From: Homalodisca vitripennis | Taxonomy: Eukaryota > Arthropoda > Insecta > Hemiptera > Cicadellidae | DNA length: 64,000 nucleotides | Assembly (NCBI RefSeq): GCF_021130785.1 | Contig: NW_025777948.1 | Coordinates: 1-64,000, forward strand | Direction: 5' to 3' | Shown: in pieces, positions 25,742 through 38,105 of the stretch | Numbering within the stretch: the stretch's first letter is position 1 | Layout: each line of letters begins with the position of its first letter | Made by a program: the position numbers and the translations under genes | The notes under the pieces: model-generated | Databases searched by the model: none | Told to the model about the DNA's origin: nothing | Seen by the model: the letters and a program-made list of their open reading frames with translations, nothing else

Positions 25742-26403
25742 GATAAAAATGAATCCCTTTTATTTATTTTCAGTTATAAAAAATCAATCTTTTAGAAAAA
25801 TTACAATGTACTTTATACTGTACCTTAAATGTTCTTCAAATAGAGGTTAAGTTTATTTAAGGTTGATTCAGTTATAAATGACCAATACAATTAATATGTG
25901 CACTAAAGTAGAAAGCAATAGTAATCTGTAACGTTTCATACAAAAGTAAAATATTGTAAAAAAAAAAACACTTTCATTTTACCTACACAATTATTAAATA
26001 TTCCAAACCCTTTACCTGTCAAAGCAATAATAACTCGTTACCTTGACATGCAGTTCTGCACAAAGTAACACGATATCTAAAACGTAGAAGATTTACGTCT
26101 CAACTTAGGCAATAATTGTATGATATTGAATCGTCTATCATACTGTAGATTTCTACTTCTATGTCTCATTCACTAAAAAATGTCCTGGTGTAGTATTTGG
26201 TGACCAAGTTCTCGGAATTTCAAAATTTAGTAGTTTAGTGTTGAAATTCGTTGCTAATTTAACTTTAAAGCAGTTAAATTATTTTATTGTTTAGTATACC
26301 AGTAATATTGTGTTAAATTCTGCCGTCATAGTTTCATGATTGGTTAGAATATTGACTTATCGATCCTAGCAACCGAATTCGAATTAAGGCTTGTGCACTT
26401 CCT

Positions 26404-29400
26404 TTCTCACTCTAACAAATAACAAATTATCTCTCCAGGCTAAAGTAATTGTGAGTAAAGTGAAATAAAGTGGTTCCTAATTATGAGATTCAGATACTTG
26501 CGAAAAAAACGTAACATTACACGAACCAACTAAATAACTTCTATAATTCCTTAAAAACCTGTAGCGTTCAACTACAAATGAAAACATTATATCATCAACA
26601 GCAATTATGAAGTACTAAAAATTAATCATTGTTTCTATTTGTGAACGTTATACAAAACAGATAATATTGTAATATAAGAATATAATCCTATAACTTGTAC
26701 ATGCATTTAATAACTAAGTTGGAATAGAACAATGCAAAGCGCATTTGTCTGTAAAATGGGAACAATTACCACAAAAGCGTGGTTTTTACTAATGTGTTTT
26801 AACCGGATGCTTTTATCCAAACAGGAAATACCGCTTACAATCGGACTCAGTTTGTGAATAATTGATGGGATGGTATTTATGTATTTTGTACAGTTACAAA
26901 CTAAACAATTTATGTTATATTTATGTTTTGCACTTATATCTTTTAATTTTGTGTCCTAGAAATGTAAAATATAAACATATATATAGGAATGAAAGATAAT
27001 GGTACTTTTTAATACTACATGTAGTATTTTACTGTCTCAAATCATGCATGAATACTGTTCGTAAACTGCAAAACTCACACTAAAGCTAAACCGTCTATAA
27101 AACTTCAATCTAGTTTATGACTATGATTTATGACTTTCAAAAACCGTAAATGGACTCACATAAAATTGTTTATGGCTCTCAAAGTATGGTGTCTGGATGT
27201 TGCATTAAGAGATACACGTTCAGTAACGAGTAAGCGAGACAGATTCGAGAATATTAAAATTACGTAATCAGTACGTCATTAAAATTCTCCCTCTTGTAAA
27301 GTTATTATTATAAATATTATATTATTGTAAATTAATTGGTGATTACTTATGGGGCAAATGAAATATAAAACCTGGTTAGGCTATTAAAAGAATAGGGTAC
27401 AACCCAACAAGCCTACTCGGCCCAGCATTATGTGTCCGTCGAAAGTTCCTTGAAAAACGGGCTACTGTGCGATAGCTTTCACATGAGCTAAGTCTGGTCG
27501 CATCAATATAAAGGGCAAAATCTCAATATCCAATAATTTAAAAACACCTTCCTGTGTACATATCATATATTCTCTAAGCAAACAAGTTCATTTACCTTCC
27601 ATTTATTCGATTTTTTATCATTATTTCTTCAGCTATCCTACCTTGTTAACTGTAAATAATTATGTAACAGAAGTTTCATTTGTAATTTTGTTTGCTTGTT
27701 TTTATGATAGATTATTTGAACTTGTTGAAACAATGTTGGATTTACATCACTTAGTTGCGTATTATAAATAAATGATTTTCTTAATAAGTAACGCTGTGCA
27801 TCAGTATTTTGCTCGAATTTTACAAATAAAATATTTATTTTTCTTCTTTAGGCATGGATAATGGTAAATACAACTTTATCAGTCCTATTTAGGATTGTCA
27901 TTTCCACCGAATAATTCTAAAATTTATCAAAAGACCATAAGTCGTGGTTTTGTTGTTATTTATAAACATATCAATACAATTTTACTAAAGTACAAATCTA
28001 AATATCATGTTATGATTTGTCAGATTGAAATAATAATAGCAGGTCATCTTGCTTAGGGTTTCGTCGTTACGTGTTTTCTTTGAAGAGTTTATTACATTTT
28101 AAACAGTTTAAATATATAGGATCGTATAGAGTTTTATATTTAAACATAACGTAAAATATTGCAAACGTCATAAAATAACTTAATCTTATAAGTTGTAAGT
28201 ACTAGTATTTTTTTTTTTTTCATTTTAATGTATAAGGAACAAGAATATTATTTTCTTTTTGGCCAACTTGTATATTGAGTCTAAACCCTTTCACTGTGAT
28301 TATAATATACTTATGTATACAACAAGTTTATTGTATAAACTCTAGTATTTTGAATATACACGCAATAGTTAATAGTTCATTCAGTAATCAACTTAAAGTG
28401 TTTTATATATTCGCCCAAAAAGTAAATAAACGAACACCAAACGGGTTAATTGACAGAACGCTAAGTGTCAATCGGATGCAATAACAATGCATCACATTAC
28501 CCCTCAGAGAGTAGTAACTTTCGTATTCATTGAATGGGTATAATAGTATGATGAAATGCAATTTGTTGTAGCATGAAGTGATTATTCACGGATCGCCAGT
28601 AAGTGTATCACTACACTATGTGCCTGCCAAATGAATAGCTCGGGCACCATTACTTTGAGTCGGACTGCCGCCTTGTATTCTGTAATTGGAATTCCTAGCC
28701 AATGGAAGTATGGCTGTAGTCGACAAGTCCATGCATCAGAGATATTGTTTCATCGTGGTAGGTCTTAATGTTTAATTGGATATAAGGTGAAGCGTAATGA
28801 ATGTACATATAATTTTTCTTAAAATATTAGTTCATTTATTTTAAAACTATTATTAATCACATCATCTGCATCAAATGATGGTTATAAAACAATTCAATTA
28901 AAGGATACCATTTCAAACAGTTTACATACATAATTTGTATATAAAGCAATACCCCATGTAGAAAAATTAAAAGAATGTAATACTCATATTTAATTAAATT
29001 ATATATTTTATTAAAAATGCTTTTATTTATAACATATATGATAGACCTGTAAAGTTGTACTACGAGATGTATACAATAAATTGAACGTTCAATTTAACAT
29101 GATTGTCATTATTTTACAAGTGATTGATCTGACCTCTTTGTACAAGATTTAACATAGAAATGTTTTTGTCTTTCTTAAAAATAAAAAATAAATATTTTTT
29201 TAACCCTTAATAAACTGTTTGTGTATTATTACACCAAGCAATAACAGTACATAAACTAGTAAGAAAGTGTAGCAAAAAATATCTGATCCAAAACATTAAC
29301 GATAAATCAAAATATAAAAATCTTAAATATAAAATACACACGTCACATATTACTACACCAAAAATCAATATATCTTCGCTGTTCGAAGGTTCATTGACGA

Positions 29401-31129
29401 TGGACGAATTGCAGAGTAAACATGATTTGCCGGGCATTATCCACCGTTAATTGACACAAAATTATCACTGATTTTGACTTGCGGTAAAAATTATTTTTCT
29501 ATAACTGAACAATAGGAAAATTTCCTTCATCTAATTACAACAATGGTAAAGGTGGTTATGGTGGTTTTGTGTTTATTTCTATTTTTACAGCATATCAAAC
29601 TTCTTATTTACAATAACCAAGTATTTAATACTATCATTAATATAAATTATATTTTCTAAAGGTTTCATTACAAACTGTAATCATGTGTACCAAATACTGT
29701 GAAAGTCTTTTATTTGTAGAAACCTAAGTTGGATGATATATAACCACTGTTATATAGAATTAAAATCTTTCCTCCTTATAAAGGAATCTAGTTTTATGTG
29801 ATCCTGGATGTGTTCCAGTAATTAAATTTTCATTTAAGCATATTGAAAACAAGTGAGATATCCAAATTCGGTAACACATAAAGACTACTCATTTTACTAA
29901 TACGTTACTGTGCGCATGTTTATACAATGACATGACTTGTTTTAGGCGACTTTGACTTTATTAGAGATTTTTAACTTACAATTTTGTCATCTGTCATCAA
30001 TGATTTCAGTTAGTTAATTGCCATATTTATAATCTCAGTGCATGGTTAGTCTTCGCCTTAGGGTGTTTTACCCTTTAGGAGAAGATAATATACAGTCCTC
30101 AAAAATAAATATTCATTTTTGTAACATAAAGTGTTGAAAATTAAAAAAAACTCTTAATATAGATTGAAGGGATTTTATTACAGTAAATAGCGTATTGCAT
30201 CTTTAATAGTAAACTTGCTCACTTTATATAAATATTTCCATATTCTAAACTCCAATATTTCCGAATTATATCCTCTTCAAATACGTCAAAGCACTCTCAA
30301 TAATAGAATAAATACAATTAAACTACAATAATTGTGTTTATATTCAGTAAGTACCGAACAAACAAACGCGCTATCCTCATTCATGTCTAAGTTAATAAGG
30401 ACCTCATTGAGCAAACACGCGTATAACTCATACTTATTCATACAAACACACTGAAACGGCATCGCTTGTTGCCTAAGCTTGGTTTGTTAAACAATTACAC
30501 TACCTTGTGTAAGATCATACACTATCACTGAGTCGCTCTAACGTCTTTGATGTCACACAAATGGTTTATCGAGCTATTCTCTGATTTTTCTATATATATA
30601 TATAATTTCCGATGTTTTGTTCGGTAATAAGTATTTTTACAAGCAATATAGCAACTAGTAGATATTTTATTGGAGTTTTTATTCTAACTCATGTTGTATA
30701 TTACCATTCCCTATCCTAATGGAAACATATTACGATCTAACCTAAATAAATTGTGACTTATATAATAAATTATCTATTATACATTTATAAGAAATGAACA
30801 AAATTAGGAAATCAATTTTTTGTCCATGAAACACAACATTTACTAGTCTATAGTGGCCCGTTTTAAGTTATTAAAATATAATTGTACGATTCAAACAAGA
30901 CGCAACTCAGGGCAAAATTATATTCTTTCATATCGTTTTCAAAAGTATATGGGCTATTTATTCATATTGTTTAAAACATTTTCTGTCTGATTATGCATGG
31001 GTATATGTGCTTCAGAAAACTATAAAGTTTAGACTTTATGAACTAGCTGTTAAATTTGAAGTACACTAGATCATTCCTTGCTCTATTTCACATTTGTGAA
31101 GAAATGGAAAAACGTTTTCAGAATGTCAT
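26404..31129 (+). repeat. Direct segmental duplicate S1 (matches 59192-64000)
   Basis: Begins right after the array and aligns collinearly with 59192 to the window end. Shared landmarks include CCAGGCTAAAGTAATTGTG (26436 and 59224) and GGAGAAGATAATATACAG near 30077 and 62911. Divergence is patchy: clearly higher in the first few hundred bases and around 28200-28500, and very low from about 29500 onward. The match is still running when the window ends. A GC-richer patch at 27390-27510 (CAAGCCTACTCGGCCCAGC) is shared, but its short frames are not conserved between copies. Confidence 0.95.
29214..29450. other. Conserved open patch on both strands, S1 copy
   Basis: The plus strand is open from 29214 to a stop at 29448-29450, ending SLTMDELQSKHDLPGIIHR. 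The minus strand is open from an ATG at 29437, starting MPGKSCLLCNSSIVNEPSN, with two CxxC pairs (CLLC at residues 6-9, CDVC at 31-34) that recall a small zinc-binding motif. On the minus strand a possible splice donor (GTGTAG) follows residue 27. Both frames survive in the copy at 62041-62274. I do not recognise the protein and cannot tell which strand, if either, is coding. A first exon on minus or a terminal exon on plus are both possible. Confidence 0.3.
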
Positions 31130-31649
31130 GAATTTCCCCTTTTTATAGCTTAATACAATTGTCCTGTTACCCTTGATTCCAATTAATAATCCAGCTGGAG
31201 TGTTGAGAGGATATTTAGCTTGTGATATACTCTGTAAACTTTATATTTTATACTGACATACAGTACATATACAAACACAAAGGTGGCATTGCCTATGTAG
31301 CCTAAATACACAAAATATCACCGCATGTAACCATTCCAAACAATACGGTATTCTAATACCTGTAAGATCTGTTATAATACTCTATTGCTGGTCTCTAGTT
31401 TCAAGCTTAAAACAATAGTTACTGTGGATATTGTTACATTCATTAAAGGAATTAAAGATTTAGATTTACTTTTGGTTTAACATTACACATATGTTTTACA
31501 TTTTTTGAGTCAATATGTTTTCAAATCATGATTTTTACGTCTAGTTTGTTGGAAAATAGCAATAATTATGTTTTCTGCGGGGTTTTAATACATAAAATAT
31601 TATAATTTAAATTAAAATTGTGAAAATAACTATTTTAGTCTAAGATTTT
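31130..31649. other. AT-rich sequence with nothing recognisable
   Basis: First part of the spacer, where the duplicate partner lies outside the window. There are no open frames above 60 codons, no repeats and no RNA-like structure that I can support. Confidence 0.5.
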
Positions 31650-32290
31650 AAGTTTATATAAGCAGCCGTAAATTACCGTGTCACGTGTCGGTCAGTAGCA
31701 AAATAGAAAGAAAATGCCAGGCAATAAGTTTTGTCTCGATCGAGAGTAGCAAATTTATGTTAGTGAATGTACATTACTATAGAGAACGTTTTTTTTACAT
31801 TATTACGTCTGTGTAAGCAATCATATATTACAATGTCAACTTTGTAGTTAGTTTTTAATCAGCACAAACCGCCAGAGAAGACGTCATTTCATAATCGAGG
31901 CCAATGTAATTATGTTACAGACTTTACATAATTGTGCAGACGGTATTTGTACTTTACTCAGTCTATATAAGCAACCGTAAATTACAGTGTGACGTTAAAA
32001 TGGTAGTTTAAATCAGCACATACTGCCAGAGAAGACGTGGTGTTATGATGGAGGATACTACACTTTTGTTTTCGTGTACTTTATTGTACAGATGGCATTT
32101 GTACATTAAAGAATGTGCATAAACAACCTCAAACTGCAGTGTTACGTTTCAGTTAATTGGTAATCTCTATGTGCTTTATAGTGGATGTGGCGATATTATC
32201 AACACTATTTTAAAGGTTTGTTTCGGTGACCATCTATTGAAGAATGTAACCTTAAATTAAAGTGTCGCGGTTTGACCAATTATAAATCTT
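31650..32290 (+). repeat. Degenerate tandem repeat, about 150-bp period, five units
   Basis: A motif like TATATAAGCAACCGTAAATTA followed by CAGTGTGACG recurs, with divergence, at 31655, 31811, 31965, 32114 and about 32243, giving spacings of about 155, 154, 150 and 130. A second motif (CAGCACAAACCGCCAGAGAAGACG) appears at about 31860 and 32013, and CAGACGGTATTTGTAC recurs as CAGATGGCATTTGTAC. The units are far more diverged than the 9.6-kb array, so this is an older local duplication. No coding frame follows the period. Confidence 0.75.
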
Positions 32291-32469
32291 CACTCTTAGG
32301 AAGGAAAAGAAAATAACAGAACATAACACATATAATAACCTACGAAATTTTATATGAAATAAATATGTAATAAAGAATATAACATAGCTGTTTTATACGT
32401 AATACAATAACTTCGTTTTAATATTATTCTTATAATTTTTGTTTAAGTGTTATTAATACTCTTATCGAA

Positions 32470-32745
32470 ACATCTATTTGGGAGTATGTGCATGTGTTTG
32501 TGTGTGTGTGTTGGGGCGGGGTATTATTTCGAAGCTCTTGCACTATAGACGAGCCTTTTATAGAAATACATTCGCCAATACGGCTCTGCCCCACGGGCTT
32601 CCAAAGTTCCAATGGTAATCTTATGAGAGTGTCTTTGTTTGGTTGCACTCATAATACGACTAAAAAACACACAATGTGTTGCTCTGGTAGGTATCTTTAA
32701 GCCTCTTGGCACAATTGTATGTTGTTTTGTTTGTATGTTCATTAT
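32470..32745. other. GC-richer patch with overlapping short open frames, unrecognised
   Basis: Starts with a short GT-rich tract (32488-32511). It carries a 70-codon plus-strand frame (32488-32700) and two 72-codon minus-strand frames, with base composition unlike its surroundings. Open frames in three readings at once suggest composition rather than selection. A donor-like GGTAGGTAT lies at 32686-32694. It may be an exon or an old transposon piece; no family is recognised. Confidence 0.2.
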
Positions 32746-35490
32746 TGTTTTAGTAAAAATATGTGCGTATTTACTCTATATTTAAAATTTTGATAAAAAT
32801 CTCGATATATTAGTTTAAAAACTGGGCAATTGTATTGTAAATCCAAAGCCGATAGTATAATCATAAAAAGAACTGCAGGCTGATTTATCATATATGATAG
32901 CATTTTTTTAAATTTAATTACAAAGTTTTAAATTGATATAAGGGTTTTGCTACGATAAAACTGGCTAGTTAATGTTTTTTGACATGCAATATAATTGTAA
33001 ACTACGTACTATACATATTGCTTAAGTTTTCTAGTGTATAACATATAACGACACACTGGATCGTACAGTATTTACTATATTTGCTACGTTAATAAAAATT
33101 TATATATATATACTAACCTATCTGTATAAAATACAGCTCAATGCACAGATGTTATACAATTTTAATTAGTGGGGGTTTATCCTCCTCTAAAGCTGTAAAG
33201 TAGGCCCAGGATGAATAAGACAACTTGACACGCGCATAAAAGCGCAATACAACATGTTACTGTATAACGAGCAAGGTGAATAGTAGAAGCTGTGAGAAGC
33301 AAACACCTGGTGCTAATCAGGTAGCCGTTTCTAGGTATATAGGTCAGGATGTGTATATATCGTTAAGCAAAGTTGACACATTCGTTAACATATAAGCCAG
33401 CATAACAGGCAATTATTTCCTCCAGAACTGTAAGGTTCTTTTTGTGAAAGGGTGGAATAATTCTCACAATACTATCTACATAGTTACTAATTAAATACTC
33501 CTTTCAGTATTTCACACTTTAAAAGTATACAATTTTTTTTTATAATAAGAGTAAAGCCTTCAATATTTCCTCGTACACAAATAATTAAAAATTATATCTA
33601 AACCCCAAATGGAATATTATCGGGAAACGCCATAATTGACATTAGTACGTATTACGCATGATACTGTTTTCCATTTGCCATAATGGATTTAACCAACCAT
33701 AAACATCTACGGATCATAATACCTCACATTGAAATAACATTGTTACAGCCACATACGTACTTGAATGTTAAGAGCATTCAGCGTATGGTATTAGGCTTGT
33801 AGTCCACATTACATAATCATTAACTTAATCAAATAATTTTTTCCAACCGATTCCAGTTTAAAAGGCATGTTAGTAAAACTGATTTTATAGCCAATTGGGA
33901 ATAACCGATATTGACGAGTACGTATTTATTTTACTACTTATTCTTTTGTTAGTAAATTTACTAGAAATCTAGAGTTTTATGCATACTCATGATTTTTTAT
34001 CTATTAGCGCTAATTGACTGAGTAGTAACTACACTCATTTTTATTTGTATATCTGCCCGTATGTCTCCAGGATATCTATAGAACAAGCTAGTCTATATAT
34101 GATAAATAATGCATGAAGCTGTATATCAACATAAATAATTTTGCGTTTGATACTGGAACATACTACTCCATTGGATTTGGCTAAATCTTAAACACGTTTT
34201 TCCATATCATTACAGGAACCAAGGTGGCTAGGAAAAACTCACAGGAAACAATAAATTTGTAAACATACTAGGTATATGGGGCATTTTAATTTGTAAAAAG
34301 TTAAAGTATTTAGCTAATAAGATGAAGTATATATTTGAAATTTTTTACGCAATCTAGCGAAGCCTGTTACACGACTAATGACATGACGTACTCCTTACTT
34401 TTATTTAAATTAATACAATATATGGATCTAAAGAACGAGAACAAAATTACAAATAATATTAATAGATCCATATAGTGTTAGATGAATTAATAATGACGCG
34501 ATAATCAATACATGTGACCAATAAAAAAGTTATAATAGAGCAAATTTATGATTTTAATGTTATTTCCTAAAATGCTAAAATCTTTTAATAGGATATAATA
34601 TTAAATTATAAACCATCTATTCCCCATACCACGCGATTAATTTTTATGTTCAGGATAATTTATTGCCCGCTGATATTAAATCATTTCATGCCTTATAAAA
34701 TAAAATTTTTACTAAAGTACGTAATTGATTTGATATTAACAATTTATTAGCAGTATATTTTAAATTAACGTCATATTTTTCACTTAAGTTAAGCCTAGTC
34801 AAACCATTTGTGCTTAAACAGACTCATGGCATATCTCTCTCACAAAAACATGTAAACTACCAATGATACATGGCTTAAATTCAGAATTGGTCTAAATTGG
34901 ATAAGGTCAACGACTCCATCACCTTGTCGACCTACTAAAACGCATTAATAAATCTCATTAATAAATCGAGCCTAAACGTTTTTGGAATTGTTTTATTCCT
35001 TAAATACATTTAAGAAGCCTATGATTAAGCTTTCACAAAAACTTGACAAAGGTATCTCGCAAATGCGGCTGTTGGATCTAAAGTCGTATCTGTCTCTTTT
35101 GCGGTAAATTACCTAATCCAGGAATATAATACAGGGTGATGCCAGAGGTTTAAGCATTCTGATTGCATCCTACATACCTCTTTAATTTATATTTAAAAAT
35201 AATATGGACTGCCTTTTTTGGTTTAAACTCATTAAAATTTATATTACTCATTGCCATGGCATCTGAGGATATATATATATATAAACAAAAGTAGGTAATA
35301 TTAAGGCTTATAAGAAGGTAACGTTGCTAGTTTATGCATGTCAATTAATATTAGGTTTCTATGAAAATAAAAAACGATGTAATAATGTATTCTTCTTCAT
35401 TATAATAGATTTATAAATAAGCAGTGAAAATCCAAACAGGAATTTTTATAAGCTATGTTTATCAATAAATCAGGGAGGGATATAACCGAT
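32746..35490. other. AT-rich spacer, no gene recognised
   Basis: No open frame of note. There is a short TA tract near 33102-33113 and another near 35270-35282. An imperfect 13-bp inverted repeat (TATATGGATCTA at 34420 and its complement near 34463) could form a small hairpin but has no family signature. Otherwise featureless. Confidence 0.5.
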
Positions 35491-35503
35491 TAATCAAGCT
35501 CAC

Positions 35504-35695
35504 ATGAAGTCCCGCAGCGAGTTGGCCCAGGACCAAGGAAGTTCTCAAGGGCGAGCAACTTTTGTCGCCAACTACAGGTTGCTTAGAGTTACTTCAAACA
35601 CTACACTGGAAGATGGTGGGTTGCTGCTTTTTACCAAACTCGTCACTGTATCACATCAGGTCAATAATTATAAGTACTGTAACTTTGACTTTTAG
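35504..35695 (+). other. Short GC-richer open frame, possible exon, unrecognised
   Basis: A 63-codon frame starting MKSRSELAQDQGSSQGRAT lies in a patch clearly less AT-rich than its flanks. A donor-like CAGGTCAAT occurs at about 35657. I recognise no domain. An overlapping frame in another reading (35562-35744) reduces confidence that this is real coding sequence. Confidence 0.15.
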
Positions 35696-35749
35696 TATAG
35701 ATTGGTTTATGTTTACATTAATATCATATATTGAAAAGTATTGAAGGCA

Positions 35750-37789
35750 AATAAAATAGCACAATACAATTTCTAAACAATAGGCTTTAAATATTGATAG
35801 AATAAATTTTTCATTATTCTAATGGGTTGATTCAATCACTCAAGTGGAAGACTTACCTACCTAAAAAGAAGAGTTGCTTAAAGAATTAAATAGGTAATAC
35901 TATGAGATGGGAAACTACATAAGAAAAAACCAAACGCACATGCTTAAACACATATGCAATGTTCTTAGCATCAGAATTGACTCTGTAACCAAACATAAAT
36001 ACTATTTAAAACTATAACTACATCTTAGACTTAGGCATGTAACACATTTCCAACATAAACCCCTCTTTATACGTATTTGAATATTAATAGTACACCGATA
36101 GTCGTCTTTTTTGTAGACCGTATCTAGTTTATGAAATTCGTCTTCAATCTCGAACTTTCTTGTACACCAATCAATAAAAGCCACGTGAACCGTATCACTT
36201 GCAACATTAAAATGCTGGTGCAGGCCCCCTTCTTATACTATGTGCACCGAGATCTCAGACGCTATCAGTACGCTTATTGACATTTACCTATCATACTCCT
36301 TCATTTAGCACTCCAAGCTTTACCAAAACAAACAGCAAAGAAGTCTACATAATTGAATAATAAGCCTAATCCCAACTCTTTTAGTCTAAGAGTCAAGACA
36401 AAATTTTTGTGACACAATATGGGATTTGTAGACAAAAAATAAATTGATTGTCTGCAACCCTAGTTTTTGTGGTTCTTGAAATTGGACGGTATAAAAATGG
36501 TTATGAATAAGAAATAACGACTTTGTTTCAGTTAAAAAAACCATAAAATATAATAGTTAATGTTAAATCAGTGTCAGCTACTTTTGTACAGAATTTTAAA
36601 TCGGAAATGTTCACTCTCTCTATTTATTTCTCTCACTGTGATATAACTATATTTTACGACCGTGACGATCTGCTGCAAGAGTCTCAAAGTAGAATAATTG
36701 TAAACTAAGAAAAAGCTATCGTTCTAACACTCTCGATACCTATTGTTTTCATGTATACAAGATATACAATGATGACGATAGACTTAATATCGTTAGAAAA
36801 AACTCTTATATCGATTTAAAAAAACCCCCTGATTAGACTCAAGAGAACTAACTCAAGAATTAAAATTTAACTCTCTGCTAATATACCGTTGACATAACAT
36901 ACGGAAATAGTAACGTATCTATGAAATAAACATATTAGGTTCTATATTAAAATATTAGGAACCGAGTATCGATGAGGACTTATCTGAGTCGTTATAACAA
37001 ATACGTTCAAGGTAATACACGACGAGATAAAATTAGTTAATAAAACAATATTGAAATAATTGTAATATTTAGTTATAATTAAATAGTTTTTAAACCTTCT
37101 AAATATATTTTTATTACTAAAACTTTAACGACTTGGAGGAAGCAAACTTTTACGTGATAACGATAAAAGATTAAATTAAATAAATAACTTAAATAACTAG
37201 TGCTGAGTTATTTAAATTAAATAAACATTATTTGTTTTTTTTTTTGTGGAAGCACACTATCTCTTAAGACAAATGTAATGATCAGTAACTTAACACACAA
37301 AGTGAAGAGACAAAATGGTGTAGTTCGTAAAGACGACATTTAGTCAGTTGATAACAAATAGTGCTTGAACATGCTATAAATCTCCTTCCTTTATATATCA
37401 CACACTGTAGGTTGGTTATTCCAAAAGTCAATAGGTTTATGTTAAATTAACGTTCATACTCACAATATTTTATGCGCGCGCATTTTATATTTACAAAACT
37501 TGAAAATTACATTTATAAGAAAAACATTTTTTACTAAAGATTATATACTACTCATATTATGTAATAAGATGTAAAAATATAAAAGAGCCAATTTCTGTAA
37601 AAAGAAAACTTCATATAATTGTATTAAATTCTTTAAGTCTATATGGTAAAGGTAAATAAAAACTTGTTCTTTGACATCTGCTTTACACTACTGAATAAGT
37701 ACATGTATAAACATAGTAAGAATAAATGTTATACTTTTTTGGTATAAAACAATGTTTTAGTTTCTTTATATAGATAAAATCTATTGCTC

Positions 37790-37793
<4 letters not shown>
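35750..37793. other. AT-rich spacer, no gene recognised
   Basis: Only short chance frames (one of 60 codons on minus at 36002-36184). A slightly GC-richer stretch at 36200-36290 (CAGGCCCCCTTCTT) has no recognisable content. There is a short T-run near 37231. Confidence 0.5.
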
Positions 37794-37829
<36 letters not shown>

Positions 37830-38105
37830 AAATGGAACAGTGTCGCAGGTACGGTGGTTATCGCAAGATACCGAATCAAACAACGTTAAGCATTTCTGCT
37901 GCTTAAATTGGTAACCGCTGAGCGATTCTGTAGTTGTAAGCAGATCGCCTGCTTGGTGGTGGATTGAAATTAACTTTTAGCCTTTAGACCTTTAGGCCTT
38001 CCACCATAATGGATATTATGTGAAAAATTTCGCAACTGTAGAGGCCAGTACGGGCGGGCCCTAAAGTTAAAGGGAAAAGTCCGTACTTAGGAGAAGGATA
38101 GGCCA
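37794..38105 (-). mobile_element. Poly(A)-tailed retroposon, minus strand (SINE or LINE 3' end)
   Basis: A run of 34 T (37794-37827), read as a poly(A) tail on the minus strand, adjoins about 280 bp of GC-richer sequence ending near CTTAGGAGAAGGATAGGCC. Minus-strand landmarks include CGCTCAGCGGTTACC and AAGCAGCAGAAATGCTTAAC. A tail next to a composition shift is the mark of target-primed retroposition. I could not identify a clear Pol III box pair or a target-site duplication, so SINE, LINE 3' end and processed-transcript origins all remain open. Confidence 0.5.

Larger units (their letters stand above)
1..26403 (+). repeat. Tandem array of about 9.64-kb units (one partial, two complete)
   Basis: Position 1 realigns at 9676 and again at 19314, and collinear matches run through the whole interval. 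Examples are the GATGGTGGCTAAGCAGG landmark at 903, 10563 and 20201, and the border sequence GCACTTCCT ending at 7108, 16749 and 26403. Differences between copies are scattered single-base changes, homopolymer indels and TA-repeat length. The array stops abruptly at 26403, where the third copy passes into unrelated sequence. Its left end lies outside the window, so the true copy number is unknown. No intact gene is visible inside a unit. The near-identity implies recent amplification or ongoing homogenisation (inference). Confidence 0.97.
16750..26403 (+). repeat. Array unit C, complete (about 9654 bp), last of the array
   Basis: Collinear with unit B throughout. Most visible differences are single substitutions, a small TA indel near 20331 and a longer TA microsatellite (25684-25738). 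It ends at 26403, where the sequence switches to the spacer-start sequence that also follows the diverged unit at 59192. This shared border shows that the array ends where the ancestral single unit ended. Confidence 0.92.

Noticed and set aside
1..26403. CRISPR-like or bacterial repeat array
   Set aside because: Unit length, composition, LINE content and lack of any prokaryotic gene all point to eukaryotic segmental amplification.
1..26403. Assembly artefact producing false tandem copies
   Set aside because: Not fully excluded, but units carry private substitutions and different TA lengths, and the diverged unit elsewhere shows an independent copy with the same borders.
34415..34480. 13-bp inverted repeat as a possible MITE
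   Set aside because: Arms are too short, with no target duplication and no second copy in the window.
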